A DNA stretch of 64,000 nucleotides from Streptomyces chryseus (GTDB lineage Bacteria > Actinomycetota > Actinomycetes > Streptomycetales > Streptomycetaceae). This document shows positions 1 to 8,596 of the stretch, piece after piece (the first letter of the stretch is position 1; every line of letters starts with the position of its first letter). Both the position numbers and the translations under genes were made by a program. The notes under the pieces were generated by a model. That model searched no databases and was not told where the DNA came from. It saw only the letters and a list, made by a program, of their open reading frames with translations. Location of the stretch: NCBI RefSeq assembly GCF_014650755.1, contig NZ_BMVO01000001.1, positions 434,001 through 498,000 of the forward strand. The letters are read 5' to 3'.

Positions 1-2
1 TG

Positions 3-485
3 TTCGTGCACGGCAGCTGGCTCCACCTGCTGGGCAACATGCTCTTCCTCTTCGTCTTCGGGGCGATGACCGAGGAACGGATGGGCCGCTTCCAGTTCGC
101 CCTGTTCTACGTGGGCTGCGGATACCTGGCACTGGTCGTGTACGCCGTCGTCCACGCCGAATCGGACCAGACCCTGGTCGGGGCCTCGGGGGCGATCTCG
201 GCGGTGCTCGGCGCCTTCCTCTTCCTCTTTCCCCGGGCGCGGGTCACGAGCCTGTTCCCGTTCCTCTTCTTCCTGCCGCTGCGCTTCCCCGCCTGGCTCG
301 TGCTGATCTTCTGGTTCGCCCTGCAATGGGTGGCGGCGCAGCGCGCGGGGTCGGGCCCCGGGGTGGCGTACCTGGCGCACGTGGCGGGGTTCTGCGCGGG
401 CTTCCTCTACGCCTGGGGGCGTAGTCGGCGTACGGCTAGAGTGAGGACCACAGCGCCGGCCACCGAGGGAGAAAGCCAACCGTGA
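3..485 (+). CDS. Rhomboid family intramembrane serine protease (5' truncated)
   Basis: Rhomboids are integral membrane serine proteases that cleave transmembrane substrates inside the bilayer. The reading frame is open to the window edge, so the true start and first helices are missing. Visible features are HGSWLHLLGNMLFLFVFG (the conserved HxxxN-type helix of the family), the catalytic-serine loop GASGAISAVLG, and a later helix with the catalytic His in YLAHVAGFCAGF. Several hydrophobic segments separate them. The Ser-His dyad is complete, so the protein is probably active; the substrate is unknown. The stop overlaps the GTG start of the next gene by 4 nt (GTGA), implying translational coupling. 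The C-tail is short, polar and rich in Arg and Thr. Confidence 0.9.
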   Translation, partial: FVHGSWLHLLGNMLFLFVFGAMTEERMGRFQFALFYVGCGYLALVVYAVVHAESDQTLVGASGAISAVLGAFLFLFPRARVTSLFPFLFFLPLRFPAWLVLIFWFALQWVAAQRAGSGPGVAYLAHVAGFCAGFLYAWGRSRRTARVRTTAPATEGESQP

Positions 486-763
486 TCACCGCGATCGTGC
501 TCATCAAGACCAGCGTGGACCGGATCCCCGAGATCGCCGAGTCGATCGCCGCGCTGGACAGCGTCAGCGAGGTCTTCTCGGTCACCGGGACGTACGACCT
601 GATCGCCATGGTCCGCGTGGCGAAGCACGACGACCTGGCGGACGTCATCCCCGGCCGGATCAGCAAGATCCCCGGCGTCGAGGGCACCGACACGCACGTC
701 GCGTTCCGTACGTACTCGCAGCACGACCTGGAAGCGGCCTTCGCGATCGGCCTCGACGCGTAG
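482..763 (+). CDS. Lrp/AsnC ligand-binding (RAM) domain protein without HTH
   Basis: This 93-residue protein consists only of the alpha/beta ligand-binding domain of Lrp/AsnC regulators. It starts MITAIVLIKTSVDRIPEIAE and carries the typical VTGTYDLIAMVRV strand and the HVAFRTYSQHDLE C-terminus. No N-terminal helix-turn-helix is present, so it is not a DNA-binding Lrp by itself. Such stand-alone domains form dimers or decamers and may bind small metabolites such as amino acids. The GTG start overlaps the upstream rhomboid stop. Its function is unknown. The following 120 bases up to the convergent aminotransferase hold no clear gene. Confidence 0.88.
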   Translation: MITAIVLIKTSVDRIPEIAESIAALDSVSEVFSVTGTYDLIAMVRVAKHDDLADVIPGRISKIPGVEGTDTHVAFRTYSQHDLEAAFAIGLDA

Positions 764-884
764 AACCCCCGGCGCGCGCGTCCCGGCGCTCGCCCCCTTT
801 CGCGAAGCCGTGAAAGCGCTCGGCCGCGGCGGCGAGATCCTCACCGACGCGGCCGAGCGGGTGTGCCGAGGACGGGCCCGACGG

Positions 885-2246
885 TCAGACCGCCGGGACG
901 CAGCGGCCTTCCTCGGTACGGTAGTTCCACTTCGCGCCGTCCTTGACGAGCTCCTTGACCGCGCCGACGAACCGCTCGACGTGCTCGTCGGGCGTCCCGG
1001 CACCGAAACTCACCCGGATGGCGTTCAGCGACCGCTCGCCGGGCTCGGCCTCCGGCGCGCCGCACTCGCCCGGGTCCTGCGGGGCGCTGCCGAGCAGCGT
1101 GCGGACCAGCGGGTGCGCGCAGAACAGGCCGTCGCGTACGCCGATCCCGTACTCGGCGGAGAGCGCGGCGGCGAAGTGCGAGCTGTTCCAGCCGTCGACG
1201 ACGAACGAGATGACGCCGACGCGCGGGGCGTCGTCCCCGAAGAGGGAGAGCACCCGGACGGCGTCCACCTCGGCCAGCCCCTCCCGCACCTTGGTCACGA
1301 GCCGCTGCTCGCGCTCGACCAGGGAGTCGAAACCGGCCTCGGTGAGCGCCTTGCAGGCGGAGGCGATCGCGTACACGCCGATGACGTTGGGCGAGCCGGC
1401 CTCGTGACGAGCGGCCGTGGTGTGCCACTCGACGTCGACGCCGCCGTCGGCGCGGCGGGCGACCTTGCGGGAGGCGCCGCCGCCCGCGAGGTACGGCTCG
1501 GCGCTCCGCAGCCAGTCGGCGCGGCCCGCGAGCACGCCCGAGCCGAACGGGGCGTACAGCTTGTGCCCGGAGAAGGCGACCCAGTCGACGTCCAGCTCGG
1601 CGATGTCCAGCGGGTGGTGGGGCGCCAACTGGGCCGCGTCGAGCACGATGCGCGCGCCGTGGGCGTGGGCGGCCGCGGCGAGTTCCTTCACCGGCCACAG
1701 CTCACCTGTGACGTTCGACGCGCCGGTGACGCACACCAGGGCCGGGCCGTAGGGGTCCCGGGCGGCCAGCGCGCGCTCCAGGGTCTCGACGGCCTGGGCC
1801 GGAGTCCGGGGCGCGTTCAGGAAGTTGACCCGGGCGTCGCGCCAGGGCAGCAGCGAGGCGTGGTGCTCGGTCTCGAAGACGAACACCTGGCAGTCGGCGG
1901 GCAGGGCCGCCGCCAGCAGGTTCAGCGAGTCGGTCGTGGAGCGGGTGAAGACGACCTGGTCGTCGTCGCGGCAGCCGAGGAACTCGGCGACGGTGGCACG
2001 GCTGTTCTCGAACAGGTCCGTCGACAGCTGCGAGAGGTAGCCGGCGCCGCGGTGCACGCTGCCGTAGTACGGCGCGTACGCCGCCACGTCGTCCCACACG
2101 CGCTGGAGGGCCGGGGCGCTCGCGGCGTAGTCGAGAGCGGCGTAGGTGACCTCGCCGCCGGTCACGAGCGGCACGAGAACATCTCGCCCGAGGACAGGCA
2201 GAGGGGTACAAACCGTCTGGTCGGCGGCAGCGGTGGAGACAGACAT
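885..2246 (-). CDS. Class-V PLP aminotransferase / cysteine desulfurase-like enzyme under a SAM-IV riboswitch
   Basis: This is a 453-residue fold-type I PLP enzyme of the SufS/CsdA-like class-V family. The PLP lysine is Lys229 in SGHKLYAPFGSG, the cofactor Asp/Gln is in VLDAAQLAPHH, and HHASLLPW matches the desulfurase His region. Cys376 in GLFCAHPL lies near the active-site loop position but without the usual desulfurase Cys context, so the substrate is open. The ATG at 2246 was chosen because GGGAG lies 8 nt upstream; the frame stays open to 2516 only by reading through the riboswitch. A SAM-sensing leader suggests a job in sulfur amino acid metabolism. The C-terminus (KWNYRTEEGRC) looks family specific. 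Confidence 0.88.
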   Translation of the reverse strand: MSVSTAAADQTVCTPLPVLGRDVLVPLVTGGEVTYAALDYAASAPALQRVWDDVAAYAPYYGSVHRGAGYLSQLSTDLFENSRATVAEFLGCRDDDQVVFTRSTTDSLNLLAAALPADCQVFVFETEHHASLLPWRDARVNFLNAPRTPAQAVETLERALAARDPYGPALVCVTGASNVTGELWPVKELAAAAHAHGARIVLDAAQLAPHHPLDIAELDVDWVAFSGHKLYAPFGSGVLAGRADWLRSAEPYLAGGGASRKVARRADGGVDVEWHTTAARHEAGSPNVIGVYAIASACKALTEAGFDSLVEREQRLVTKVREGLAEVDAVRVLSLFGDDAPRVGVISFVVDGWNSSHFAAALSAEYGIGVRDGLFCAHPLVRTLLGSAPQDPGECGAPEAEPGERSLNAIRVSFGAGTPDEHVERFVGAVKELVKDGAKWNYRTEEGRCVPAV

Positions 2247-2347
2247 GGCGAACTCCCGAAGAAGGCAGGCGAATTCCTCGCGCCGGCGGATACGCGACAG
2301 CGCTGGAGGAGAAGAGAAAAGGGTGTGCGAAGAAGGGGCGACAGGCC

Positions 2348-2368
2348 CTATCGCATTCGCTTGCTCAC
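2348..2368 (-). CDS. Six-codon upstream ORF (MSKRMR) between SAM-IV aptamer and aminotransferase
   Basis: GTG AGC AAG CGA ATG CGA TAG is preceded by GGGAG with a 6-nt gap, a textbook Shine-Dalgarno spacing. It lies directly after the riboswitch and about 100 nt before the aminotransferase start. It could be a leader peptide whose initiation is the actual switch point of the riboswitch. No regulatory codon run is obvious. The peptide is too short for homology evidence, so support is only the ribosome-binding site and position. Confidence 0.4.
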   Translation of the reverse strand: MSKRMR

Positions 2369-2388
2369 AAGAGGCTCCCTGAGAACCA

Positions 2389-2412
2389 GGACCCCAAGCC
2401 TTCGAGGGGTCC
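2389..2412 (-). promoter_or_regulatory. Hairpin competing with the 3' end of the SAM-IV aptamer
   Basis: GGACCCC and GGGGTCC form a perfect 7-bp stem with a 10-nt loop. On the transcript its 5' arm reuses the GGACC bases that end the aptamer, so aptamer and hairpin should be mutually exclusive. The SD of the small upstream ORF follows shortly after. No U-tract follows, so control of translation or of a downstream step is more likely than intrinsic termination. Confidence 0.5.
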
Positions 2413-2524
2413 GCGCTTGCCGTGGACCTTTCTGTCCACGACCTGGTCTTCACCCGGGGCACCCCGCCACGGACGGAGGGTTGCCGGACAGCAAGCCGGG
2501 GCCAAAACGCTGTCACTCATGACC
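2405..2524 (-). promoter_or_regulatory. SAM-IV riboswitch aptamer
   Basis: On the minus strand the transcript reads GGTCATGAGTGACAGCG, then GGCCCCGGCTTGCTGTCCGG, CAACCCTCCGTCCG, GGGGTGCCCCGGGTGAAGACC, the stem CGTGGAC/GTCCACG, and GGCAAGCGCGGACC. These are the conserved blocks of the actinobacterial SAM-IV class in the right order: P1 GGTC/GACC, the SAM-core GGCAACCCUCC block, the extra 3' hairpin and the GCAAGCGCGG pseudoknot strand. It senses S-adenosylmethionine and should repress the class-V aminotransferase when SAM is abundant. Assignment is by remembered consensus, not a covariance search. Confidence 0.9.
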
Positions 2525-2552
2525 TGCCAAGCATCCTGCCACACGATCAAGA

Positions 2553-2594
2553 AGACGCAAGGCGTAGTCCAGACTCTGGACCACGCCTTGCGTC
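2553..2594 (-). terminator. Terminator after trpD
   Basis: GACGCAAGGCGT and ACGCCTTGCGTC form a 12-bp stem enclosing a second short stem (TCCAGA/TCTGGA). It starts 15 nt after the trpD stop and is followed on the minus strand by TTCTTG. It separates trpD from the SAM-IV leader. Confidence 0.8.
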
Positions 2595-2609
2595 ACACTC
2601 ACCCGCCAC

Positions 2610-3674
2610 TCAGCTGTTGCTGGCCGCCACCCAGCGCTCCAGGGCGGCACGCGCCGCGCCCGAGTCGATCGACTCGGCCGCCTTGGCGATCCCGGCCGCG
2701 AGCTGCTCGTTCAGGGAGGCGTCGGAGGGGTCCAGCGCGACCAGCGCCGCCGCCGTGTTCAGCAGCACCGCGTCCCGCACCGGGCCGGTCTCGCCGACCA
2801 GCAGCCGCCGGGCGACATCCGCGTTGTACGACGCGTCCGCGCCGCGCAGCGCCTCGACGGGCACGATCTCCAGTCCCACGTCACGCGGGTCGAAGGCCTG
2901 CTCCGACACCGCTTTGTCCCGTACGATCCACACCCGCGAGGTCGCGGTCGTCGTCAGCTCGTCGAGGCCGTCGTCGCCGCGGAAGACCAGCGCGGAGTTC
3001 CCCCGTTCGGCGAGCACACCCGCCACGATGGGGGCCATCCGGGCGTCCGCGACACCGACCGCCTGGGCCTTCACCCGCGCCGGGTTCGTCAGTGGACCGA
3101 GGATGTTGAACGTCGTCTGCGCGCCCAGTTCCTTGCGCGCCTTCGCGGCGTAGCGCAGGGCGGGGTGGAACTTCACGGCGAAGCAGAAGGTGATGCCCGC
3201 TTCCTCGGCCACCTCGGCGACACGCCGGGGCGTCAGCTCCAGGTTGACGCCGAGCTTCTCCAGGACGTCCGAGGCGCCGCTCGCGGACGAGGCGGCCCGG
3301 TTGCCGTGCTTGACGACCTTGGCGCCGGTTCCGGCGACGACGATCGCCGACATGGTGGAGATGTTGACCGTCTTGGCCAGGTCGCCGCCCGTGCCGACGA
3401 TGTCGACGGTGCGGCCCGGGACCTCGATGGTGTTGGCGTGCGCGTACATCGCGCGCACCAGACCCGTGACCTCGTCGACCGTCTCGCCCTTGGCGCGCAG
3501 CGCGACCGCGAAGCCGGCGATCTGGGCGTCGGTCGCCTCGCCGCTCATGATCTGGTCCATGGCCCAGGCCGTGTCGTCGGCGGAGAGGTCCTTGCCGCGC
3601 AGCAGGGCGTTCAGGACACCCGGCCAGGAGCCGGCCGCCACGCTGTCGCCGCCAACCGGGGTCACCACGTTCAT
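2610..3674 (-). CDS. trpD: Anthranilate phosphoribosyltransferase
   Basis: TrpD transfers the phosphoribosyl group of PRPP to anthranilate in the second committed step of tryptophan synthesis. The protein is 354 residues, normal for the family. The PRPP/Mg motif GTGGD is at residues 94-98, the anthranilate/phosphate site KHGNR at 122-126, and GDDGLDELT marks the second metal-binding region. An N-terminal helical dimer domain precedes the alpha/beta body. It lies downstream of qcrCAB on the same strand but is separated by a strong terminator, and no other trp gene is nearby. The ATG is 9 bases from the start of the Val-rich N-terminus, with GGAGCGG upstream. Confidence 0.95.
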   Translation of the reverse strand: MNVVTPVGGDSVAAGSWPGVLNALLRGKDLSADDTAWAMDQIMSGEATDAQIAGFAVALRAKGETVDEVTGLVRAMYAHANTIEVPGRTVDIVGTGGDLAKTVNISTMSAIVVAGTGAKVVKHGNRAASSASGASDVLEKLGVNLELTPRRVAEVAEEAGITFCFAVKFHPALRYAAKARKELGAQTTFNILGPLTNPARVKAQAVGVADARMAPIVAGVLAERGNSALVFRGDDGLDELTTTATSRVWIVRDKAVSEQAFDPRDVGLEIVPVEALRGADASYNADVARRLLVGETGPVRDAVLLNTAAALVALDPSDASLNEQLAAGIAKAAESIDSGAARAALERWVAASNS

Positions 3675-3740
3675 GGTCCGCTCCAGGGTCCACAGCCAGT
3701 AAGGATGACTCCCACCCTATCCAGCCGGGCGGACAGCGAA

Positions 3741-3769
3741 GAGCCCCGTCCGGCGAATGGACGGGGCTC
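3741..3769 (-). terminator. Terminator after qcrB
   Basis: GAGCCCCGTCC and GGACGGGGCTC form a perfect 11-bp stem with a 7-nt loop between the qcrB stop and the trpD start. It probably ends the qcrCAB transcript. Confidence 0.8.
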
Positions 3770-3796
3770 CCGCTGTGGCGACCTGACGGTCGGAGA

Positions 3797-5422
3797 TCAG
3801 TGGTGGCCGTGGCCGCTGGTGATCTCCTTGTACTCGTCGGCGGTCGGCTTGGGGATCTGGTTCCCCTCGCCGTAGTAGCCCTTGCTCAGCTTGGCGCGGA
3901 GCTTCTGGCCGCGCGTCACCTTGCGCTCGACGCCGTTCTCGTCGACCGACGGGCCGATCTCGGCCGGCGCGTACTGCTCGTGCGCCGTGAGCGTGTGCAG
4001 CTCCTGCCGGCTCAGCTGCTCGTGCACCTCGACGAACTCACCGTGCGGCAGGCGCTTGATGATGCCGGACTCACGTCCGTGCAGCACCTTGTCCTTGTCG
4101 CGGCGCTGGAGGCCGAGGCAGATCCGCCGGGTGATCACGAACGCCAGGACCGGTCCCACGAAGTAGGAGATCCGGACGAACCAGGTGATCGAGTTGATCG
4201 ACAGGTGGAAGTGCGTGGCGAAGATGTCGTTGCCGCCACCCAGGAGCATGATCACGTAACCGGTGATCCAGGCGACGCCCAGCGCGGTGCGGGTCGGCGC
4301 GTTGCGCGGCCGGTCCAGGATGTGGTGCTCGCGCTTGTCACCGGTGACCCACGACTCGATGAACGGGTAGACCGCCAGCGCGACGAGGACCAGACCGAAG
4401 AGCGTCAGCGGGATGAACACGCCCAGGGCGAGCGTGTGACCCCACAGGTTGATCTCCCAGCCGGGCATGACACGGATCAGACCCTCGGCGAAGCCCATGT
4501 ACCAGTCGGGCTGGGCGCCGGTGGACACCTGGTCCGGACGGTACGGGCCGAGCGCCCAGACCGGGTTGATCGTGAACAGACCCGCGATGGCCGCGATGAC
4601 ACCGAAGACCAGGAAGAAGAAGCCTCCGGCCTTGGCCATGTAGACCGGCAGCAGCGGCATGCCCACGACGTTCTTGTTCGTACGTCCGGGGCCCGCGAAC
4701 TGCGTGTGCTTGTGGTAGAAGACCAGGATCAGGTGCGCCACCACGAGGCCGAGCATGATGCCCGGCAGCAGCAGGATGTGGATCGAGTAGAACCGGGCCA
4801 CCATGTCGTGGCCGGGGAACTCGCCGCCGAACAGGAAGAACGAGATGTACGTGCCGACGACGGGCGTCGCCAGGATCGCGCCCTGCGTGAAGCGGACACC
4901 GGTGCCGGAGAGCAGGTCGTCCGGGAGCGAGTAGCCGGTGAAACCGGTGAACATGCCCAGGACGAACAGCAGGAAGCCGAACAGCCAGTTGATCTCACGC
5001 GGCTTGCGGAACGCGCCCGTGAAGAACACGCGCATCATGTGCACGAACATCGCCGCGAGGAAGATCAGCGCGGCCCAGTGGTGGATCTGCCGGATGAGCA
5101 GACCGCCGCGGACGTCGAAGCTGATCTCCAGGGTCGACGCGTAGGCCTCCGTCATCCGGATGCCCTGCATCGGCACGTACGAGCCGTGGTACACGACCTC
5201 GTTCATGCTCGGGTGGAAGAACAGCGTCAGGTACACACCCGTGAGGATGATGATGATGAAGCTGTAGAGCGCGATCTCACCCAGCATGAAGGACCAGTGG
5301 TCCGGGAAGATCTTGCGCATGTTGGCCTTGGCCAGGCTGTAGATGCCCAGCCGGCCGTCCGCCCAGTCGGCGACCCGCTCACCTGCGGGCGCCTTGCGCT
5401 TGTCGTCGGTCACGGTGCTCAT
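3797..5422 (-). CDS. qcrB: Cytochrome bc1 complex cytochrome b subunit
   Basis: QcrB carries the two b hemes and the quinol sites of the actinobacterial cytochrome bcc complex and pumps protons by the Q cycle in the plasma membrane. It has 541 residues, longer than mitochondrial cytochrome b because of actinobacterial N- and C-terminal extensions. Visible features are the multiple hydrophobic helices, paired histidines in the core helices (IRQIHHWAALIFLAAMFVHM and later FYSIHILLLPG, VVAHLILVFYHKH), and PDQVSTGAQPDWYMG where PDWY replaces the PEWY of the Qo site. Its start overlaps the qcrA stop by 4 nt. It is the last gene of qcrCAB and ends in a His-rich tail (GHGHH). Confidence 0.97.
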   Translation of the reverse strand: MSTVTDDKRKAPAGERVADWADGRLGIYSLAKANMRKIFPDHWSFMLGEIALYSFIIIILTGVYLTLFFHPSMNEVVYHGSYVPMQGIRMTEAYASTLEISFDVRGGLLIRQIHHWAALIFLAAMFVHMMRVFFTGAFRKPREINWLFGFLLFVLGMFTGFTGYSLPDDLLSGTGVRFTQGAILATPVVGTYISFFLFGGEFPGHDMVARFYSIHILLLPGIMLGLVVAHLILVFYHKHTQFAGPGRTNKNVVGMPLLPVYMAKAGGFFFLVFGVIAAIAGLFTINPVWALGPYRPDQVSTGAQPDWYMGFAEGLIRVMPGWEINLWGHTLALGVFIPLTLFGLVLVALAVYPFIESWVTGDKREHHILDRPRNAPTRTALGVAWITGYVIMLLGGGNDIFATHFHLSINSITWFVRISYFVGPVLAFVITRRICLGLQRRDKDKVLHGRESGIIKRLPHGEFVEVHEQLSRQELHTLTAHEQYAPAEIGPSVDENGVERKVTRGQKLRAKLSKGYYGEGNQIPKPTADEYKEITSGHGHH

Positions 5423-6471
5423 CCGCGCTCCCAGAAACTAGGACCGACGGGCTCTTCGAAGTCGCCGAGCGCCTCGAGGAATCCTTCGTCATTCACGCCG
5501 ATCCGCAGCTGCGGGAGGGCGTGGCCGGCCGGGCCGAAGATGACGCGCGCACCGTCGGAGAGGTCGAAAGTGGACTGGTGGCACGGGCAGAGCACGTGAT
5601 GCGTCTGCTGCTCGTACAGGCTGATCGGGCAGCCGACATGGGTGCAGATCTTCGAGAACGCCACGATGCCCTGGTGGGACCAGTCGAGCTCGCGCTTGTC
5701 CTTGATGTCCTGCGGCTGAAGCCGGACGATCATCAGGGCGGCCTTGGCGATCTCGTTGTTGAACTCGTGGTTGTCCTCCTCCAGGCCTTCCGGCTTGGCG
5801 AAGGTCAGCGAACCCACCGCGACGTCCTCGGGACGCAGCGGCTCGTTCGTGTTCATGTTGATGAGCTGCTTGCCCTTGCCCCACAGCGTGTGGCGCAGCT
5901 TCTCCTCGGGCAGCGGGCCCAGGTCGCGCAGCAGCACCACACCGGAGAGCGGCACCATGGCCAGCGCGCCGAACATCGTGGTGCGGATCAGCTTGCGGCG
6001 GCCGATCGCCGACTCCTCGGCACCGGCCGCGAAGTCCGACATGACCTTGGCCTTGACGACCGGGTCTGCCTCGATCGGGTGACGGTCGTCGGCGACCTCC
6101 ACGTCGGACATCAGGGTGCGGGCCCAGTGGACCGCTCCCGCGCCGATGCAGAAGAGGGCGAGGCCGAGCGTCACGCCCAGCGAGAGGTTCAGCGCGCTGA
6201 CGTGGCCGAGCGGCCAGACGTACACGATCTTCTCGACCGGGAACGCCACGAAGGAGGCGATGAAGCCGATCGTGGACAGCATGGACAGCGTGAACAGCAG
6301 GGCGACCGTGCGCTCGGAGCGCTTGGCGGCCCGCTCGTCGATGTCCTGGACACGCGGCTTGTGGGGCGGCAGCCCCGGGTCCGCGAACGGGTCTTCCGCC
6401 ACGGCCACCGCGCCGTGCGCGGTGTCCTGCTCACTGGGCAGGTTCTTCTCTGGAATCTCTTGGCTACTCAT
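5419..6471 (-). CDS. qcrA: Cytochrome bc1 complex Rieske iron-sulfur subunit
   Basis: QcrA is the [2Fe-2S] subunit that takes electrons from quinol and passes them to cytochrome cc. The protein is 350 residues with three N-terminal membrane segments (about 55-78, 92-112 and 163-181), the actinobacterial arrangement; classical Rieske subunits have one. Cluster ligands are in CTHVGC (Cys276, His278) and CPCHQS (Cys295, His298), with Cys281 and Cys297 forming the disulfide. A TAT-like RRK lies before the third helix. The gene overlaps qcrB and qcrC by 4 nt each, so the three subunits should be made in equal amounts. Confidence 0.97.
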   Translation of the reverse strand: MSSQEIPEKNLPSEQDTAHGAVAVAEDPFADPGLPPHKPRVQDIDERAAKRSERTVALLFTLSMLSTIGFIASFVAFPVEKIVYVWPLGHVSALNLSLGVTLGLALFCIGAGAVHWARTLMSDVEVADDRHPIEADPVVKAKVMSDFAAGAEESAIGRRKLIRTTMFGALAMVPLSGVVLLRDLGPLPEEKLRHTLWGKGKQLINMNTNEPLRPEDVAVGSLTFAKPEGLEEDNHEFNNEIAKAALMIVRLQPQDIKDKRELDWSHQGIVAFSKICTHVGCPISLYEQQTHHVLCPCHQSTFDLSDGARVIFGPAGHALPQLRIGVNDEGFLEALGDFEEPVGPSFWERG

Positions 6472-7277
6472 GACTTCTTGGCCTTAGCGGTGTGGGCCGC
6501 GACCCAGACGGCGACGGCGATCAGCGAACCGAGACCGAAGATCCAGCCGAACAGACCCTCGCTGACGGGGCCGAGGCCGCCCAGCGCGAAGCCGCCGGGG
6601 GTCTCCGTCTCCTCGCCGTTCACCGTCTTGACGTACGCGATGATGTCCTTCTTCTGCTGCTCCGGCAGCGTCGTGTCGGGGAAGGACGGCATGTTCTGCG
6701 GGCCGGTCTGCATGGCCTCGTAGAGGTGCTTCGGGCTCACGTCTTCCAGGCTCGGGGCGTACTTGCCGTTCGTCAGGGCACCGCCCTCGCCCGTGAAGTT
6801 GTGGCACTGGGCGCAGTTGGTACGGAACAGGTCGCCACCCTTGGCGATGTCCGCACCCTCAGGGCTGTACTGCTTCTCGGTCGGCGTGATCGGGCCGGCT
6901 CCGAGGGAAGCGACGTACGCGGCGAGCTGGTCGATCTCGGCCTGCGAGTAGATCCTCGGCTTCTTGGGCACCTGGGCGCCGGGCTGCTGCGCCGGCATAC
7001 GGCCGGTGCCGACCTGGAAGTCCACTGCGGCCGAGCCGACGCCCACGAGGGACGGGCCGTCACTGCCGCCCTGACCGCCGGTGCCGTGGCAGCTGGAGCA
7101 GCCAGTGGCGTAGAGCCGCTTGCCCTCCTCGATGGCGAGGGACTGGGCGGTTTCATCGGCCTGGGCCTTGCCCGCGGGCGCGAACGCGGCGTACAGCCCC
7201 CCGGTGGCCGCCAGCGCGAGGAGTAGTACGACGACCGCCGCCAGCGGATGGCGTCGTCGTGCGGAGAGCTTTTTCAC
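6468..7277 (-). CDS. qcrC: Diheme cytochrome c subunit of the bcc complex
   Basis: QcrC is the membrane-anchored diheme cytochrome c (cytochrome cc) that links the bc complex directly to the aa3 oxidase, replacing soluble cytochrome c. It has 269 residues, an N-terminal signal anchor (about 10-33), heme motifs CSSCH (60-64) and CAQCH (155-159), and a C-terminal transmembrane helix near residue 245. Distal methionines are probably in GRMPAQQ and QNMPSFPD. It is the first gene of the qcrCAB overlap group and lies 67 nt after ctaE, so ctaE-qcrCAB is likely one operon. Confidence 0.97.
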   Translation of the reverse strand: MKKLSARRRHPLAAVVVLLLALAATGGLYAAFAPAGKAQADETAQSLAIEEGKRLYATGCSSCHGTGGQGGSDGPSLVGVGSAAVDFQVGTGRMPAQQPGAQVPKKPRIYSQAEIDQLAAYVASLGAGPITPTEKQYSPEGADIAKGGDLFRTNCAQCHNFTGEGGALTNGKYAPSLEDVSPKHLYEAMQTGPQNMPSFPDTTLPEQQKKDIIAYVKTVNGEETETPGGFALGGLGPVSEGLFGWIFGLGSLIAVAVWVAAHTAKAKKS

Positions 7278-7344
7278 GGATTACCCCGGTGTCAGGATCT
7301 TCTGCGTCGATGGTGCTGGATGTGGGCCGGGTTTCGGACCCGAC

Positions 7345-7965
7345 CTACTTGATCATGTAGATCGTGGCGAAGAGGCCGATCCAGACGACATCGACGAAGT
7401 GCCAGTAGTAGGACACGACGATGGCGGCGGTTGCCTGCTCGTGGGTGAATCTCTTGGCCGCGTATGTACGGCCGAGGACCAGCAGGAAGGCGATGAGTCC
7501 GCCCGTCACGTGCAGTCCGTGGAAGCCGGTCGTCAGGTAGAACACCGAGCCGTACGGGTCGGACGAGAGCGAGAGGCCCGCGTCCTTCACCAGCTCGGTG
7601 TACTCGAGGACCTGGCCTCCGATGAAGATCGCACCCATCACGAACGTGATGATGAACCACGCCCGGAGCTTCTTCACGTCCCCGCGCTCGGCGGCGAAGA
7701 CGCCGAGCTGGCAGGTGAGGGAGGAGAGCACCAGGATCGTGGTGTTCGTCGCCGAGAACGGGAAGTTCAGGTGTTCGGCCTGCTGCTTCCAGAACTCGGG
7801 ACCCGTCACCGATCGCAGGGTGAAGTACATCGCGAATAGGGCCGCGAAGAACATCAGCTCGGAACTCAGCCAGATGATGGTTCCGACGCTGGTGAGGTTC
7901 GGTCGATTGACCGACGGGTGCGCGTGCCCGGTATCTACTGTCGTTGCTGTCGCCACGACCGACAT
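7345..7965 (-). CDS. ctaE: Cytochrome c oxidase subunit III
   Basis: CtaE is subunit III of the aa3 terminal oxidase. The 206 residues form five predicted transmembrane helices, the short bacterial form. Typical features are [20 protein letters not shown] in the first helix, [15 protein letters not shown] and [20 protein letters not shown] at the end. It is placed with qcrCAB, not with ctaCDF, a common actinobacterial arrangement that groups genes by supercomplex. The promoter must lie in the 217-bp region shared with the divergent receiver-like gene. Confidence 0.96.
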   Translation of the reverse strand: MSVVATATTVDTGHAHPSVNRPNLTSVGTIIWLSSELMFFAALFAMYFTLRSVTGPEFWKQQAEHLNFPFSATNTTILVLSSLTCQLGVFAAERGDVKKLRAWFIITFVMGAIFIGGQVLEYTELVKDAGLSLSSDPYGSVFYLTTGFHGLHVTGGLIAFLLVLGRTYAAKRFTHEQATAAIVVSYYWHFVDVVWIGLFATIYMIK

Positions 7966-8182
7966 TATGTCGGTCGCTTATCCCGCCCTCACTCCCGGGG
8001 GTGCCATTCGGTGTGTCCATGCTCTGAGAAGGCCCTGTGGCCTGAGCCGAACGGCCCATCGGGAGTACCGTCGAAGGCAGATGCGAACCCCTGCTGACCG
8101 GCTGTCGGACGGAGTAGCATCCGCGCATCGGTTCCTGATCCAACACCGAGCCTTCGAGGGCTCCTCGATGCATGGAGGAACA

Positions 8183-8578
8183 ATGACCGCCACGGTCCTG
8201 GTCTACAGCGACAACGCGCACACCCGTGAACAGGTGCGGCTTGCGGCGGGTCGCAGGCCCGCCGCGGACGTGCCCCCGGTCGAGTTCCTGGAGTGCGCCA
8301 CCCTGCCGGCGGTCCTCACGGCGCTGAACGGGGGCGGTGTCGACGTGTGCGTGCTGGACGGCGAGGCCGTGCCCGCGGGCGGCATGGGGGTCTGCCGGCA
8401 GATCAAGGACGAGGTGTTCAACTGCCCGCCCGTACTGCTGCTGATCGGGCGCCCGCAGGACTCCTGGCTGGCCACCTGGAGCCGCGCGGAGAGCGCTGTG
8501 ACCCTTCCGGTGGATCCCGCGGAGTTCGCGGACGCCCTGGCGTCGTTGCTGCGCGGCAGGCTCGCCGTCGAGGCGTGA
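8183..8578 (+). CDS. Stand-alone degenerate receiver-like protein
   Basis: This 131-residue protein has the alpha/beta pattern of a response-regulator receiver: VLVYSDN at strand 1, VCVLDGE with Asp59 at the phospho-acceptor position, and LLLIGRP at strand 4. The acidic pocket is reduced to D10-N11, and the conserved KP after strand 5 is replaced by TLPVDP, so phosphorylation may not occur. There is no output domain. The ATG at 8183 has GGAGGAA 2 nt upstream; this is close, but the frame is clear. It is divergent from ctaE-qcrCAB and next to the cta genes, which hints at a link to respiration; this is inference only. Confidence 0.75.
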   Translation: MTATVLVYSDNAHTREQVRLAAGRRPAADVPPVEFLECATLPAVLTALNGGGVDVCVLDGEAVPAGGMGVCRQIKDEVFNCPPVLLLIGRPQDSWLATWSRAESAVTLPVDPAEFADALASLLRGRLAVEA

Positions 8579-8596
8579 CACCGGCGCGTGGCCCCG

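Noticed and set aside
2247-2516. N-terminal extension of the aminotransferase to an ATG at 2516
   Set aside because: The extension would translate the SAM-IV aptamer; ATG 2246 has a good ribosome-binding site and fits family length.
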